Shown piece by piece: positions 1-9,291 of a stretch of DNA of 64,000 bases. The notes below the pieces were generated by a model, which saw only the letters and a program-made list of their open reading frames with translations, made no database searches and was not told the origin of the DNA. The stretch is taken from contig CAYSRG010000001.1 of the NCBI GenBank assembly GCA_964433555.1, forward strand, positions 1 to 64,000, written 5' to 3'. The number at the start of each line of letters is the position of its first letter. The stretch's first letter is position 1. The translations under genes and the position numbers were made by a program. The stretch is from Stramentimicrobium sp964433555 (GTDB lineage Bacteria; Atribacterota; Phoenicimicrobiia; Phoenicimicrobiales; Stramentimicrobiaceae).

Positions 1-23
1 AAATCACAAACAAAAAAACAAAT

Positions 24-90
24 TACATAGAAACAGGGGATGGTTCCTTGTGTCATTGTGACACAAGGAACCATCCCCTGTTTCTATGTA
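24..90. repeat. Perfect long palindrome (32-bp arms, 3-nt loop)
   Basis: Positions 24-55 and 59-90 are exact reverse complements around the loop TTG. The arms contain the motif AGGGGATGGTTCCTTGTGTC. The element lies just downstream of the lipoprotein gene that ends at 109, so its transcript would form a very stable hairpin that could act as a 3' end or RNA-stabilising structure. Palindromes carrying GGGGAYGGTTC-type motifs are known in many genomes as REP-like elements mobilised by Y1 (IS200/RAYT) transposases. That assignment is inference, because no such transposase is in the window. Confidence 0.85.
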
Positions 91-108
91 TCTTTCTATT
101 ATAATTCT

Positions 109-1191
109 TTATGGTTCAAGCACTGTGATAGTGGTATAACCACTTTGACTACCAACATGTGCAGTTACTTTAATAGTTATATTACTATCAGTAGTATTAC
201 CCGGAACTTCCAATTCAGTTGTAGCTATTCCGTCCGCATCAGTAACATCCACTGTCGGATTCAAGGTTCCTCCTTCAGTGCTGAATATTACATTTACACC
301 TGCTACGGGTTCACCAACGGAATCTATAACATAGGCAGTTATCTCTGAAGTTCCTCCAGCACTAGTAAAGGATGCTGGTACTGCAACAACGATGATATTT
401 ATTGCAGTAAAGTAATCTACTTTAATACTTTCAAAAGCATATCCTTTATTACCAAAATAATCTGTTACGGTAAGCGTTACATTATAAGTACCAACATTAT
501 TATAAGTATGCTCAACGACAACTCCACTTCCTGTTGAGCCATCTCCAAAATCCCAACTATAGCTTGCTATACCCCTATCATCTTCAGATTTTGATGCATC
601 AAAAATTACACTAAACGGAGCCGTACCAGTTGTACCTGGAATTACCTCTATGTCAGCCGTTGGAGGCTCAAAGTCAACACCAGGCTGAATAGCCGGAAAT
701 TCTACTGTGACGGATTTAGATATACCATGTCCTGCGCCATCAGTACCTATCAAGCTTACGGTACAGGTAATTTCTGTTATCATGGGATTCATCTGAACAT
801 AATCTAACACCTGCTGATAATATAATGGCAAATCTGTTATTTCAGTTATATCTCCGGGAGTTCCGGGAGAATCAGTGGGGGCAACATAAAATGCCATACC
901 AACTGTCTTGGTTAAATCAGGAATTAATACTCCATCATTATAATATTTATAGCTAAAACCTTCTCCAATGAATTCCACTTGGTTAATAGAGTAAATCTCC
1001 AAATCAATAGTACCTTCACCTTCACCAAATTTGATTTCAGTGAAATTAACTCTTATCTGGGCTTTGGGGTCAAAAACATTTAAAATACCTTCACCAAACC
1101 AGTTACAACCGGAAAGTGTTATAGCAAACAATATAAAAATTGATAAAAACAGAACTATTTTCTTATTCTCTTTAGCTAATTTTTTGGTCAA
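109..1191 (-). CDS. Lipoprotein with PKD and Big_1-type Ig-like domains
   Basis: This is a secreted, lipid-anchored surface protein. Residues 11-25 form a hydrophobic signal segment ending in the lipobox LSGC, with the acylated cysteine at about residue 29. Residues 30-170 are an unassigned beta-rich region. Residues about 172-257 are a PKD domain with the hallmark YSWDFGDGS. Residues about 259-358 are an invasin-type (Big_1-like) Ig domain with the GEPVAGVNVIFS and DGIATT patterns. The gene follows pilQ by 259 bases at the end of the pilus cluster and may be the last gene of that operon or a separate unit. A role in adhesion, or in holding pili at the cell surface, is inferred from the domains and context. 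Confidence 0.85.
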   Translation of the reverse strand: MTKKLAKENKKIVLFLSIFILFAITLSGCNWFGEGILNVFDPKAQIRVNFTEIKFGEGEGTIDLEIYSINQVEFIGEGFSYKYYNDGVLIPDLTKTVGMAFYVAPTDSPGTPGDITEITDLPLYYQQVLDYVQMNPMITEITCTVSLIGTDGAGHGISKSVTVEFPAIQPGVDFEPPTADIEVIPGTTGTAPFSVIFDASKSEDDRGIASYSWDFGDGSTGSGVVVEHTYNNVGTYNVTLTVTDYFGNKGYAFESIKVDYFTAINIIVVAVPASFTSAGGTSEITAYVIDSVGEPVAGVNVIFSTEGGTLNPTVDVTDADGIATTELEVPGNTTDSNITIKVTAHVGSQSGYTTITVLEP

Positions 1192-1215
1192 ACCCTTCCC
1201 CTCCCTTTTTATAAA

Positions 1216-1300
1216 AAGTTTTCAGTTTATGGTTTTTAGTTTTCAGTAAATATTTTCTCAGATGCAATTGAATGAGATTGCTTTGTCACTTCACTCTTTA
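1216..1300. repeat. Intergenic composite repeat, copy A
   Basis: The spacer between pilQ and the lipoprotein gene contains a TTTTCAGT-rich segment followed about 50 bases later by ATGAGATTGCTTTGTC. The same two-part module recurs near 13.6, 15.1, 17.4, 21.8 and 29.4 kb. From 1310 to 1345 the spacer continues with TTAGTATTTAGT-type repeats, which are also found in other spacers. Confidence 0.6.
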
Positions 1301-1450
1301 CTATGATATTCTAGTCGTTAGTATTTAGTATTTAGTTATTGGTTTGTAATTAAGAGTAATATGTTTGTTTTTCTACTTATTAGTGTTTATCATTTGCTTC
1401 TTAACTATTTACTTATTGCTAATTACGCAATACTCAATACGCATCACTAA

Positions 1451-3364
1451 TTAATATTCAATTCTATGAGCTGTAATAAGGATAATTATTTCAGTTCTTT
1501 TCTTAGAATGGTTTCTAAATTTAAATATCTCGCCAAAAACAGGTATTTCACTTAGTATCGGTATTCTTCTAATTGTTTCAATCTCTTCGGTGGTAATTAA
1601 TCCCCCAATAACATTAGTAATTCCCAGTGGTGAGCGAATAATTGCCTTTTCCTGACGAGAATTGATTATGGGATATCCCTGGATTAATTCAGTTCCCAGA
1701 GATTCAACTTTTATATCACAGACCATAGTAATATTATTGTCCATACTTAATCTGGGGGTGATGGTCATATTTAGACCGACATCAAGGTAGCGAATGGTTT
1801 CAATACCATCTGGTGTAATTTCGCGAATAGGTATTTTGGAACCAGATAGTATAACAGCCTCTTTGCCATCCAGGGTTAGTATTTTGGGATTAGATAAAAT
1901 ATTCGTTTCTCCTTCCCTTATTAAAGCATCTAATCTGGCCTGAAATAGACCTCGTCTTTCAAATGAACCTCCCAGGGTAATCTCTCCAAAAGTAATTGAA
2001 CCTTGAACTAAATTTCCTGATTCATCAGTAGTAGTTCCGGTACTCCAGGAAATTCCTAAATCTTTTTCAGCATCCAATGATATTTCTACAATTTTAGATT
2101 CAATCATAATCTGTGGTGCCCGTTTGTCCAAACCCTGAATCATTACTTCGGCATTGGCTATTTCCTCTTGGTTACCCAGAACAATAATTTCATTCTGGCG
2201 ATAATCAATGATAATTCTATTTTCGTCGGGAATTATAATTCCCAGCATATTCTTTATAGATTCTACTTCTTCAGGGATAGTTGCATTATCAATTTTAAAA
2301 CTCTTTTTGATTAAGCTGGTATCTATCTCAGAAATCAACTCCTCGGCTTTGGCCACCATCTCTGCCAATCCTTCAATAATAATGGTATTAAGCCGAGTAT
2401 CGGGTGTTATTTTGATATTAGAATCTTGATTAAAATAGCTATCTAGAACAGTTTTAGTATTTTCAACATCTGCATTTTCAAGATGAATTATACGAGTTAT
2501 TCTCTCCCGATAAGTTTCAATTATATCTGCAGTGCCAATAATCAAGGCATTACCGACCTGAGTATAGCTAAGTCTCTTCAAGGTTACAATCAATTCTAAG
2601 GCTTCTTTGAAAGAAACCTCACTTAAGCTGAGTGTGATTTTTCCGGTAACAGAATCATCAGCTACAATATTGACACCGCTTAACATGGATAAGGTACGAA
2701 TAGCATCAACAACTTCGGTTTCTTTCAGATTCAGAGTTATAGGAGTAGTAACCTGATCCACCAGAGAAGGGACTATGGCCATTTCCTGTTCTTTTATCTT
2801 TTTTATCTCTGCTGCATTTAGAGGTTCCACAGTAAATATTTGTTGTTCGGGAGCAAGGAATTCTTTATAATCATAGATATTGATCTGCAATAACTTTCTA
2901 GTGCTATCCAGTGCCATATCATAATCTACCTGTTGAAATAAGTCAATGACAAATCTTACTTGGTCTGATTCAATCTGTCCACACCTGACCTGCTTAACAG
3001 AGCCCATATTTAAGAAGAGTGTGTTCTTTACCAATTCGGTAATATTATAATCAGCATTATGAATGTCAATAACAACCCTATCAGGGTCTTCAACATACAT
3101 TGATTCAAATTCTTGCATAGGTTGATTGGCTTTGATAGTTACTCTGGTAAAATTTGGCATCTTCTTATACCAGATATTAGTTATGGTTATATTCCTTTGA
3201 GCAAGGCCAACATCAAATAAAAAGAAAAATAATAATAAAGAAATCAAAACAATAAAAACTTTCTTTCTATTAAAACCAACTATATTATTTTCCAGACAGT
3301 CAACTTTAAGTCTGTAACGTCTATGTTCATTATTTAATTGCCTTTTTTCCATTCGTTCAATCAT
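1451..3364 (-). CDS. pilQ: Type IV pilus secretin PilQ
   Basis: PilQ forms the outer-membrane ring through which the pilus exits. A membrane-spanning or signal segment lies near residues 35-55. An AMIN domain (about 60-165) would bind peptidoglycan. It is followed by an STN domain (about 205-260), two NolW-type secretin N modules, and the C-terminal secretin barrel (about 420-637) with the conserved VESKIVEIS and SGSKIPI stretches. An upstream GTG at 3379 would add five residues. I chose the ATG at 3364 because GGAGG sits 6-7 bases before it. The gene overlaps the end of pilP by 8 bases, which indicates translational coupling. It is last in the order pilM-N-O-P-Q. The presence of a secretin implies an outer membrane. 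Confidence 0.95.
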   Translation of the reverse strand: MIERMEKRQLNNEHRRYRLKVDCLENNIVGFNRKKVFIVLISLLLFFFLFDVGLAQRNITITNIWYKKMPNFTRVTIKANQPMQEFESMYVEDPDRVVIDIHNADYNITELVKNTLFLNMGSVKQVRCGQIESDQVRFVIDLFQQVDYDMALDSTRKLLQINIYDYKEFLAPEQQIFTVEPLNAAEIKKIKEQEMAIVPSLVDQVTTPITLNLKETEVVDAIRTLSMLSGVNIVADDSVTGKITLSLSEVSFKEALELIVTLKRLSYTQVGNALIIGTADIIETYRERITRIIHLENADVENTKTVLDSYFNQDSNIKITPDTRLNTIIIEGLAEMVAKAEELISEIDTSLIKKSFKIDNATIPEEVESIKNMLGIIIPDENRIIIDYRQNEIIVLGNQEEIANAEVMIQGLDKRAPQIMIESKIVEISLDAEKDLGISWSTGTTTDESGNLVQGSITFGEITLGGSFERRGLFQARLDALIREGETNILSNPKILTLDGKEAVILSGSKIPIREITPDGIETIRYLDVGLNMTITPRLSMDNNITMVCDIKVESLGTELIQGYPIINSRQEKAIIRSPLGITNVIGGLITTEEIETIRRIPILSEIPVFGEIFKFRNHSKKRTEIIILITAHRIEY

Positions 3365-4046
3365 TACTATCCTCCTCACCTCCCAATTTTAATGCCATTT
3401 CATAACTGTTAACTTCAATAATAACTCTATCATCCTGTATTGACTTAACCAAATACTTATCCTGAATCAAGTCACCTGCTTTAACTATATAGGTCTCATC
3501 TTCCACTTCAATAATAGCTAATTTAGTATCACCGGAAGCAATTAATCCGGTAAATTGAGTTCCCGGAGGAAGCTCCGGTTGCACAAATATACGAATAGCC
3601 TCCTCACTGCTTAACTCCTCTGCTAACTGTTCTTCCTCTTCACTGACATAAACAGTACTAACTACCCTCTGGAAAGGATTGCGTAAAACTGGAGGCTGGT
3701 AAGGTTCATAGGTATAGATTTTGGTCTGATAGCTTTCATGTCTCTGTCTTATTTCTTTCTCAAGCGGAGTTAATTCTTCTTCTTCAGTTTCATCAGGAGC
3801 GATGTTTCCATTCCTGCTTTGGGGAGTTTGCGTAGTATCAGGTTGGGTAGTGGTCGTGGTACTTTCCCCGGGTGATAGTTGAGCAGTGGGTGTACCAGTA
3901 GTTACCGGTAAACTTTTTTCTTTGCTAAAAGGATTTAATGACGATAAAGAAAAAGAGGTTAATAAATCCGGTCTAAACCAAACTAATGCTGTTGCTACTG
4001 CCAGAACAATTACAATAATTAGCAATATACGGTTTAACCTGCTCAT
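3357..4046 (-). CDS. pilP: PilP-like pilus alignment protein
   Basis: The protein has 229 residues. One transmembrane helix (about 6-24) is followed by a Ser/Thr/Pro/Gln-rich linker (45-85), an acidic stretch and a C-terminal beta domain (about 160-225) of the PilP/GspC homology-region type. In known systems PilP is a lipoprotein that links inner-membrane PilN-PilO to secretin PilQ. This protein has a transmembrane anchor and no lipobox, so it resembles GspC in topology. It lies 3 bases after pilO and overlaps pilQ. Assignment rests mainly on position and domain layout; sequence identity in this family is low. Confidence 0.8.
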   Translation of the reverse strand: MSRLNRILLIIVIVLAVATALVWFRPDLLTSFSLSSLNPFSKEKSLPVTTGTPTAQLSPGESTTTTTQPDTTQTPQSRNGNIAPDETEEEELTPLEKEIRQRHESYQTKIYTYEPYQPPVLRNPFQRVVSTVYVSEEEEQLAEELSSEEAIRIFVQPELPPGTQFTGLIASGDTKLAIIEVEDETYIVKAGDLIQDKYLVKSIQDDRVIIEVNSYEMALKLGGEEDSND

Positions 4047-4049
4047 TCA

Positions 4050-4598
4050 CTATATTCCTTTCCTTAAGACATAGGTAAAAATGCTCATATTGACGTTAAC
4101 ATTCTCCACATCTTCACCAACAGGATTAAGCTTTAAATCTCTAACATCAACAATTCTGGGAAAATTTTCTAATCTGTCTAAAAATTTAATGGTTTCAAAA
4201 TAGTTAGCAGTAAAAACTATGTTGATGGGTAATTTAGCATAAATAACATTTTGTTCCTGAATTAAATTCTGTGGGGTAAAAGTGGAGAAGTTAATATTAA
4301 ACTCATTCATAGTATCCTGTAAGAGAACCAGAAATTCCGGAATTTCCTTTTCTTGAGGTAGAAGCACTTCCACGAATTCTAAACGCTCAGTCAGCTCCTG
4401 GTATTCTTTTTTCAAATCTTCTAACCGAGCGGCAATAAGCTTTCCCTCATCAATCCTATTCTGTAATGAACTAATTTGTTGGTCTAATTGTTGTATTCTA
4501 CTATTTCTTGGTTGATAGATAAAGGAATAATTTAAATAGGCAAAAATAATGAGTAAAAGAATGGAAATAATAATTTTTGCATTTCTATTTAACTTCAT
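4050..4598 (-). CDS. pilO: Type IV pilus inner-membrane protein PilO
   Basis: The protein has 182 residues. An N-terminal transmembrane helix (about 8-26) is followed by a coiled coil (about 32-80) and a ferredoxin-like periplasmic domain with the PilO-typical FxxLLxDxxxxF-like stretch near residues 105-120. PilO pairs with PilN and connects PilM in the cytoplasm with PilP and PilQ. It starts 9 bases after pilN and ends 3 bases before pilP. Confidence 0.9.
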   Translation of the reverse strand: MKLNRNAKIIISILLLIIFAYLNYSFIYQPRNSRIQQLDQQISSLQNRIDEGKLIAARLEDLKKEYQELTERLEFVEVLLPQEKEIPEFLVLLQDTMNEFNINFSTFTPQNLIQEQNVIYAKLPINIVFTANYFETIKFLDRLENFPRIVDVRDLKLNPVGEDVENVNVNMSIFTYVLRKGI

Positions 4599-4607
4599 AA
4601 TACTCCT

Positions 4608-5228
4608 CTATTTTGCTGAAACACTGCTTTCGTTGGTTAATAAACGATAATAAGGTATAAAAATTCCTGATAACTGAAAACTTACCGTATCAATATTCTT
4701 TTCCATCTCAGGAATTCTGGTAGTCTGCTTACGAATATATTGTAATTCAATGGCATCAAAACCCTGGTGATCTTTTAAACTATTCATATACTGAGCAACT
4801 AAATAATTATTAAAAGTATTGGCAACTAAATTAAAAGATTGATTAGCATTGATACTTAAGTTATTAAGCCACACCTCAGGAAAAGTTGACTCGCTAAAAT
4901 CACCTAAGACTCTGGTCATGCGGGATTGATTGGTAATCAAACTTTCTAATACTGCAACTCTTTCAGCTAATTCAGCCTTATCCTTTTCCAGGTTTTTTAC
5001 TTCCTGAATGACCTTTTCAATGGCTTTTAACTGGGTTTCCAAATTTCTTACTTCATTCTCCCTGGTTAAAATTTCGTTCTCCAGATAGAAATATAGAAAA
5101 CCTGAGGCAGCAAAGAGCAGAATTATAAAGGTTACTATTAATATCCTGAGTAAGTTAAATTTCTCTTTTTCCCGGTATTCCGGTGGTAACAGGTTAATAT
5201 CTCTAATGATATTTTTATTTTTTGCCAT
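4608..5228 (-). CDS. pilN: Type IV pilus inner-membrane protein PilN
   Basis: The protein has 206 residues. The short cytoplasmic N terminus carries the sequence DINLLPPEYR, which matches the PilN INLLP motif that docks into PilM. A transmembrane helix (about 27-47), a coiled coil (50-95) and a periplasmic ferredoxin-like domain follow. The gene lies 10 bases downstream of pilM and 9 bases upstream of pilO. The INLLP motif makes this a secure assignment. Confidence 0.95.
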   Translation of the reverse strand: MAKNKNIIRDINLLPPEYREKEKFNLLRILIVTFIILLFAASGFLYFYLENEILTRENEVRNLETQLKAIEKVIQEVKNLEKDKAELAERVAVLESLITNQSRMTRVLGDFSESTFPEVWLNNLSINANQSFNLVANTFNNYLVAQYMNSLKDHQGFDAIELQYIRKQTTRIPEMEKNIDTVSFQLSGIFIPYYRLLTNESSVSAK

Positions 5229-5238
5229 ACTTTATTAT

Positions 5239-6420
5239 TTACCTTTCTCTTTTTGCTAATCCAATTGCAGTAGCCAGGGCAGACTTATATTTATCAAGGT
5301 GATCAATATTAATATCACTCTCATTTACGGTTATACCCTTTAAAGGATTAGCAATCACAACAGTGATACCAAATTGTTTTTTCAGCGTTTGTCCAATGTT
5401 AGGTAACTGAGTCATGCCACCACATAAGATAATTCTTTGATATTTTACTTTCTGGTATTGAGTCTTAAAGTAATTCAATGACTTACGAATTTCATTAAAA
5501 ATATCTGTAATACCGGTATGAACTAAATCAGCAATCTCTTCTTCGGCAGGTATTGATTTATCTTTTTTATCTATTTTTGTACTAATTTGTTCTTCGTCCG
5601 TTTGTTCTAACGTTGCATCAGTCTCTTCTTTTTCTTCTACTTTTATATCGTTATTATCTTCGGCAATCACCGCTTCCTCCGGCAAGGAGAGACCAACATG
5701 ACGTTTAAGCGCCTCTGCTTCTGGAAAGGAAAGATTGAATTTCTTCTCAATTAATCTGGTAATATCGCTTCCACCTTTAAGAATAGTCCTGGTAAATTTT
5801 AATCTATCCCCTTCCAGTAAGGTAATTTCTGTAGTACTGGCTCCCATAGAGAGAATAATATCAATCATAGTTCCATCTTCTGCACTACTGGACGATGGAG
5901 TAAGGTAACTTTCAAACGCTCTTATCTGGGCATTGGCAACTATGTCTACTATTTTAGGCTGTATCCTGATATTCTTTAATACTGCAATCTGTTGTTCAAC
6001 AAGGTTTTTTGGTGCAGCGACCAATAAAACCTTCATCATTTTGGTGCCTTCTTTTTCTTCTAATTCTTCTATTTTTTTGGCATCAAGCAAAGATTCTTTT
6101 AAATCATAGGGTACATACTTAGGGGCTTCCCACTGTAACCCTTCTGACAGCTCTTTTTCACCCATTAAGGGGGTTGTAATCTCTCGCACAATAACTTTCT
6201 GACCGGTAATGGCAATAATACTATTCCGATCATAAATACTTTTTTTGTGCAGCATTTTGCTGAGAGCTTGGCTTACCGCATTAATATCCTTAATCTCGCC
6301 ATGCAGAATACTATCCGGTGGAGTTAGAATCATGCCAAAATTATTCAAATGATATCCGCTACCAGTTCTGCTTAATTTTACTACTTTGATAGATCTTGCA
6401 CCAAAATCTATAGCAAGCAT
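5239..6420 (-). CDS. pilM: Type IV pilus assembly ATPase-fold protein PilM
   Basis: PilM is an actin-like cytoplasmic protein that binds the PilN N terminus and links motor ATPases to the envelope complex. Motifs seen are the N-terminal DFGARSIKVVKL, an acidic phosphate-binding-type segment and the C-terminal ILCGGMTQLPN. At 393 residues it is longer than the usual roughly 350. The excess is a highly acidic, Glu/Asp/Lys-rich insert at about residues 247-300. The gene starts the pilM-N-O-P-Q run and has a good sigma-70-type promoter about 70 bases upstream. Confidence 0.95.
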   Translation of the reverse strand: MLAIDFGARSIKVVKLSRTGSGYHLNNFGMILTPPDSILHGEIKDINAVSQALSKMLHKKSIYDRNSIIAITGQKVIVREITTPLMGEKELSEGLQWEAPKYVPYDLKESLLDAKKIEELEEKEGTKMMKVLLVAAPKNLVEQQIAVLKNIRIQPKIVDIVANAQIRAFESYLTPSSSSAEDGTMIDIILSMGASTTEITLLEGDRLKFTRTILKGGSDITRLIEKKFNLSFPEAEALKRHVGLSLPEEAVIAEDNNDIKVEEKEETDATLEQTDEEQISTKIDKKDKSIPAEEEIADLVHTGITDIFNEIRKSLNYFKTQYQKVKYQRIILCGGMTQLPNIGQTLKKQFGITVVIANPLKGITVNESDINIDHLDKYKSALATAIGLAKRER

Positions 6421-6490
6421 TTATTCTCTCCAGTCATCATTTACCTATGCCTTGAATTCCATTAAGACATAGGCTTAACAATCTTATCTT

Positions 6491-6520
6491 ATTATATCAG
6501 TAAAAAATAATTTAGAACAA
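6491..6520 (-). promoter_or_regulatory. Sigma-70-type promoter of pilMNOPQ
   Basis: Reading the minus strand, TTGTTC (6515-6520) and a perfect TATAAT (6491-6496) are separated by 18 bases. The predicted start near 6484 leaves a leader of about 60 bases before the pilM ATG at 6420. This suggests that pilM-Q can be transcribed independently of the prepilin genes upstream. Confidence 0.6.
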
Positions 6521-6691
6521 CCTTTTTTATTTTAAAACAATAGACACAAAAAAACAATCATAATTTTTTATATTATATTATATAAGAAACAAAATATACA
6601 AGCTATTATTTAAATATTTATCAAAAAGATACCTCGAGCTAAAATTATTAACCATAATTAAGTCAAGAACTATAAATATTATGCCATCAGG

Positions 6692-6961
6692 TCAGAATAT
6701 CATGATGGTATCGTCCCTGAATTCCGGTTCTATTGTTCCAGTGCTTTCTTCTTCTAATACTGGTAATTCTTCTTTTTCTCTCGTTTCTTCTTCTGGAAAG
6801 CTCTCCTCCTGTATTCTAATTTCTGACTCTTGCTCTATTTTCCGATATTCAATATTTTGTTTATTAATATACTTGAATAATGAAAACAATAGTATAATAA
6901 TAACTAATGCCATAACTAAGTAAATAATATTCTTCAATTTAAAATTATTCTTAATCTTCAT
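6692..6961 (-). CDS. Small single-pass membrane protein with acidic tail
   Basis: I do not recognise this 89-residue protein. A transmembrane helix (about 12-31) is followed by a cytoplasmic or periplasmic tail (35-85) very rich in Glu and carrying several Pro. It lies between the PilX-like gene and pilM, in the same direction. The opposite strand also has an open frame of similar length, but its Ser-rich composition looks like the shadow of the Glu-rich minus-strand frame. The ribosome site before 6961 is weak (GATGAAGATAG). Position suggests an accessory pilus protein; this is inference. Confidence 0.5.
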   Translation of the reverse strand: MKIKNNFKLKNIIYLVMALVIIILLFSLFKYINKQNIEYRKIEQESEIRIQEESFPEEETREKEELPVLEEESTGTIEPEFRDDTIMIF

Positions 6962-7029
6962 CTATCTTCATCTTATTCATAATATTAATAATCCTAGTAA
7001 ACAAACAATATTGTGATTATAACAATATG

Positions 7030-8697
7030 TTATTCAACCACCTCTTTCCACCATATTTTTTCATACTTGCCAGTACTCGGAAAATAAGGTGGAAGATAGC
7101 CACTTGCTGGATTAGCCATTCTGGTATCATAAATATACTCCTTACTGTACCCAGTCACCTTTACTCCGGCATTATGAGTACCTACCGGACCTCTCTGCTT
7201 CTGAATTAATCCTCCCAGTAAACTTAAAGTACCTTTCATATATTGCTGCCATCCATTGTAAAAGAAGGAGGTATTTAAAGCCATAATAATTGCATCAATT
7301 TCAATATTATCCGGAGCACCGGAAGCTATTTTCACATCTTTTGCCGATATCAAGCCCAAACTATCTTCTATTGCTTGAATATCATCTTCAAAAAGGTCTT
7401 TACTTTTATCGCGGTCATAATAATAAATATTATCTGAAATAGTTATGGATTGGGTGGAGACTATACTCATTTGCCCCCGATGACTCTCTCCATACAAGCT
7501 GTTAATAGCACCTTCAACAAACAACACCCCATTTGGTAAACCGGTGTAACTTACATAGTCAGTTGTTCCTTCTTCGAGATACAGGGTGGTATTAGCAGGA
7601 ATCACTGTACCACCGGCAGCTACTCCGTTAAGTTTGCTACCAGCCGGCAAAGTATATGGCTCCTTTACTAAAGTAATATGGGTAGTTGTAGTGGGATAAG
7701 ACCCTTGTTTTATAGTAATCTTGGAATTGGGCCCTTCCGTCCCTGTTGAATCATCTACATTCAATTCAATACTATTTACATTACCCTTAATATAAATTCC
7801 GCCAGTAGCAACTTTATCGGTGCCACTTGTAATATAAGGAATTTCAACACCGTTAGTTGCAGGAAAAACATCTGCACTCCAGGATCCCCCGGCAATTCTC
7901 TGTAGGCTATTTTCATCATCCAGGTCACTTATATTTCTGAATTGAGGTAGCTGAATCTCATCCACACCCAATTCATATCCACCCATAAATCCTTCACCGT
8001 CTGTTGGAAAATCAGAACCATCTGGTAGATAGGCACTCCCCCAGAAATCAATGGTTTCTTCAGTAGAAGTAACTTTACCCGTAAAATCAGGGATATCCAC
8101 AATATGGAATTGACTGTTACTGTGAACTCTGCCTCCGAAGCTATCATTTCCGGTAAACCAGATAGTCTGACCAGCATAACCACCAGAACCAGGTATATCA
8201 GTATTAAAGGGAAAGGCTTCTTCATCTGAAAAATAGGCATATTGAGCAAAATTAGCAATGGTCACCAGTGTTCTAATCTTTCGTGAAACTTTAGTGTCAT
8301 CTTCACGGGTAATCCACCCTTCGGCATTAATGATATATCCAGCTGTTGTTTCCCCGGTTATATTGGGTTCTATTGCAACTCTATACTTTCCAGTAGCTAA
8401 TTCAAAAATATAATTTCCGTCAAGATTTTCAGGGGGAAGATCCTCTGCGTTTGGTGGGAGATCTTGCTTCTCTAACCAGTTGACTGCTCTCTCTACCCCC
8501 GCATCGGCAAGGTAAAAGGCCTTAGTAGATTCTTCCTGCAAAGTTGCCAGTTTTATTTCATTTCTGGTCATGGATAATATAGCAATTCCAAAAGTTGTTA
8601 AAACAACCACAAATATTAAAGTAGCAACTAAAGCTAATCCCTTTTGGGAAACAATATTTTGGTGTAGGAGTCTAAAAATACCTTCATTTTTTTTCAT
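7030..8697 (-). CDS. PilX-like minor pilin / pilus assembly protein
   Basis: The protein has 555 residues. The N terminus has a basic leader and a long hydrophobic segment (about 18-42, starting KGLALVATLIF) followed by the PilX_N-type pattern NEIKLATLQEESTKAFYLAD. It lacks the Glu at mature position 5, as PilX and GspK-like proteins often do. The remainder is a large beta-rich passenger domain with many Gly, Thr and aromatic residues. It follows the PilW-like gene by 52 bases. PilX-type proteins join the pilus-tip priming complex with PilV and PilW, and the large C-terminal domain is probably exposed at the tip. Confidence 0.75.
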   Translation of the reverse strand: MKKNEGIFRLLHQNIVSQKGLALVATLIFVVVLTTFGIAILSMTRNEIKLATLQEESTKAFYLADAGVERAVNWLEKQDLPPNAEDLPPENLDGNYIFELATGKYRVAIEPNITGETTAGYIINAEGWITREDDTKVSRKIRTLVTIANFAQYAYFSDEEAFPFNTDIPGSGGYAGQTIWFTGNDSFGGRVHSNSQFHIVDIPDFTGKVTSTEETIDFWGSAYLPDGSDFPTDGEGFMGGYELGVDEIQLPQFRNISDLDDENSLQRIAGGSWSADVFPATNGVEIPYITSGTDKVATGGIYIKGNVNSIELNVDDSTGTEGPNSKITIKQGSYPTTTTHITLVKEPYTLPAGSKLNGVAAGGTVIPANTTLYLEEGTTDYVSYTGLPNGVLFVEGAINSLYGESHRGQMSIVSTQSITISDNIYYYDRDKSKDLFEDDIQAIEDSLGLISAKDVKIASGAPDNIEIDAIIMALNTSFFYNGWQQYMKGTLSLLGGLIQKQRGPVGTHNAGVKVTGYSKEYIYDTRMANPASGYLPPYFPSTGKYEKIWWKEVVE

Positions 8698-8749
8698 AAT
8701 AAAGCAACCCCTTTGAAAACAGTTAATTTAATTTATAGTGAATATCTAT

Positions 8750-9277
8750 TTAGAAATTTCTAAGTGTAACCGCGGTATTGAGCGAAATATCAGCTCGCTC
8801 ATCTCGATCAAAATCAACTTCTAATTCAATGTTTATCCTGGAACTTTTAGTATTATCAAAATCCAATTTCCATATATTATCAATAAGGGAACTAGGCACT
8901 CCTGAAACAGTACGGTATATTGAATCATATGGAGTTCCTGACCAGGCATAGGTTACCTCATATCCATCTACGTCATCAATGTCTGGAATTATTACGGTAA
9001 TAGAATTAGAGGACCAGGTCTTGACTTTTTTCCCATGGCGGAGTTCTCGGACCATTTTATCCATCCCCTGTCGGGCATTACGTTGTGCCTCCAGTTGCGC
9101 ATTCCCGCTGACATAAGAGCGCACTCCCCCGGAAAATATGGTCACTAATCCCAGGATGACCAAAGCAAGAATACTGACCACAACCATAAGTTCAATAAGG
9201 CTAAAACCGAAATGTGAGGTCAATGTTTTATGGAACAACTTCCCTATATTTTCTTTTTTTATCTTATTCTTTTTCAT
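8750..9277 (-). CDS. PilW-like minor prepilin
   Basis: The protein has 175 residues. A basic leader of about 23 residues ends in HFG, and cleavage before FSLIELMVVVSIL gives a mature N terminus with Glu at position 5. The following helix carries the PilW-like QLEAQRNARQGMDKMVRELR stretch, then a small beta domain. It lies 14 bases after the PilV-like gene and before the PilX-like gene, the usual order of minor pilin operons. Processing by the PilD homologue at 12.6 kb is expected. Confidence 0.85.
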   Translation of the reverse strand: MKKNKIKKENIGKLFHKTLTSHFGFSLIELMVVVSILALVILGLVTIFSGGVRSYVSGNAQLEAQRNARQGMDKMVRELRHGKKVKTWSSNSITVIIPDIDDVDGYEVTYAWSGTPYDSIYRTVSGVPSSLIDNIWKLDFDNTKSSRINIELEVDFDRDERADISLNTAVTLRNF

Positions 9278-9291
9278 AACTACTTATCTCA

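Noticed and set aside
6681..6923. Plus-strand 80-codon frame opposite the small acidic membrane protein gene
   Set aside because: Its Ser-rich composition is what the reverse of a Glu-rich frame gives, and all neighbours are on the minus strand.
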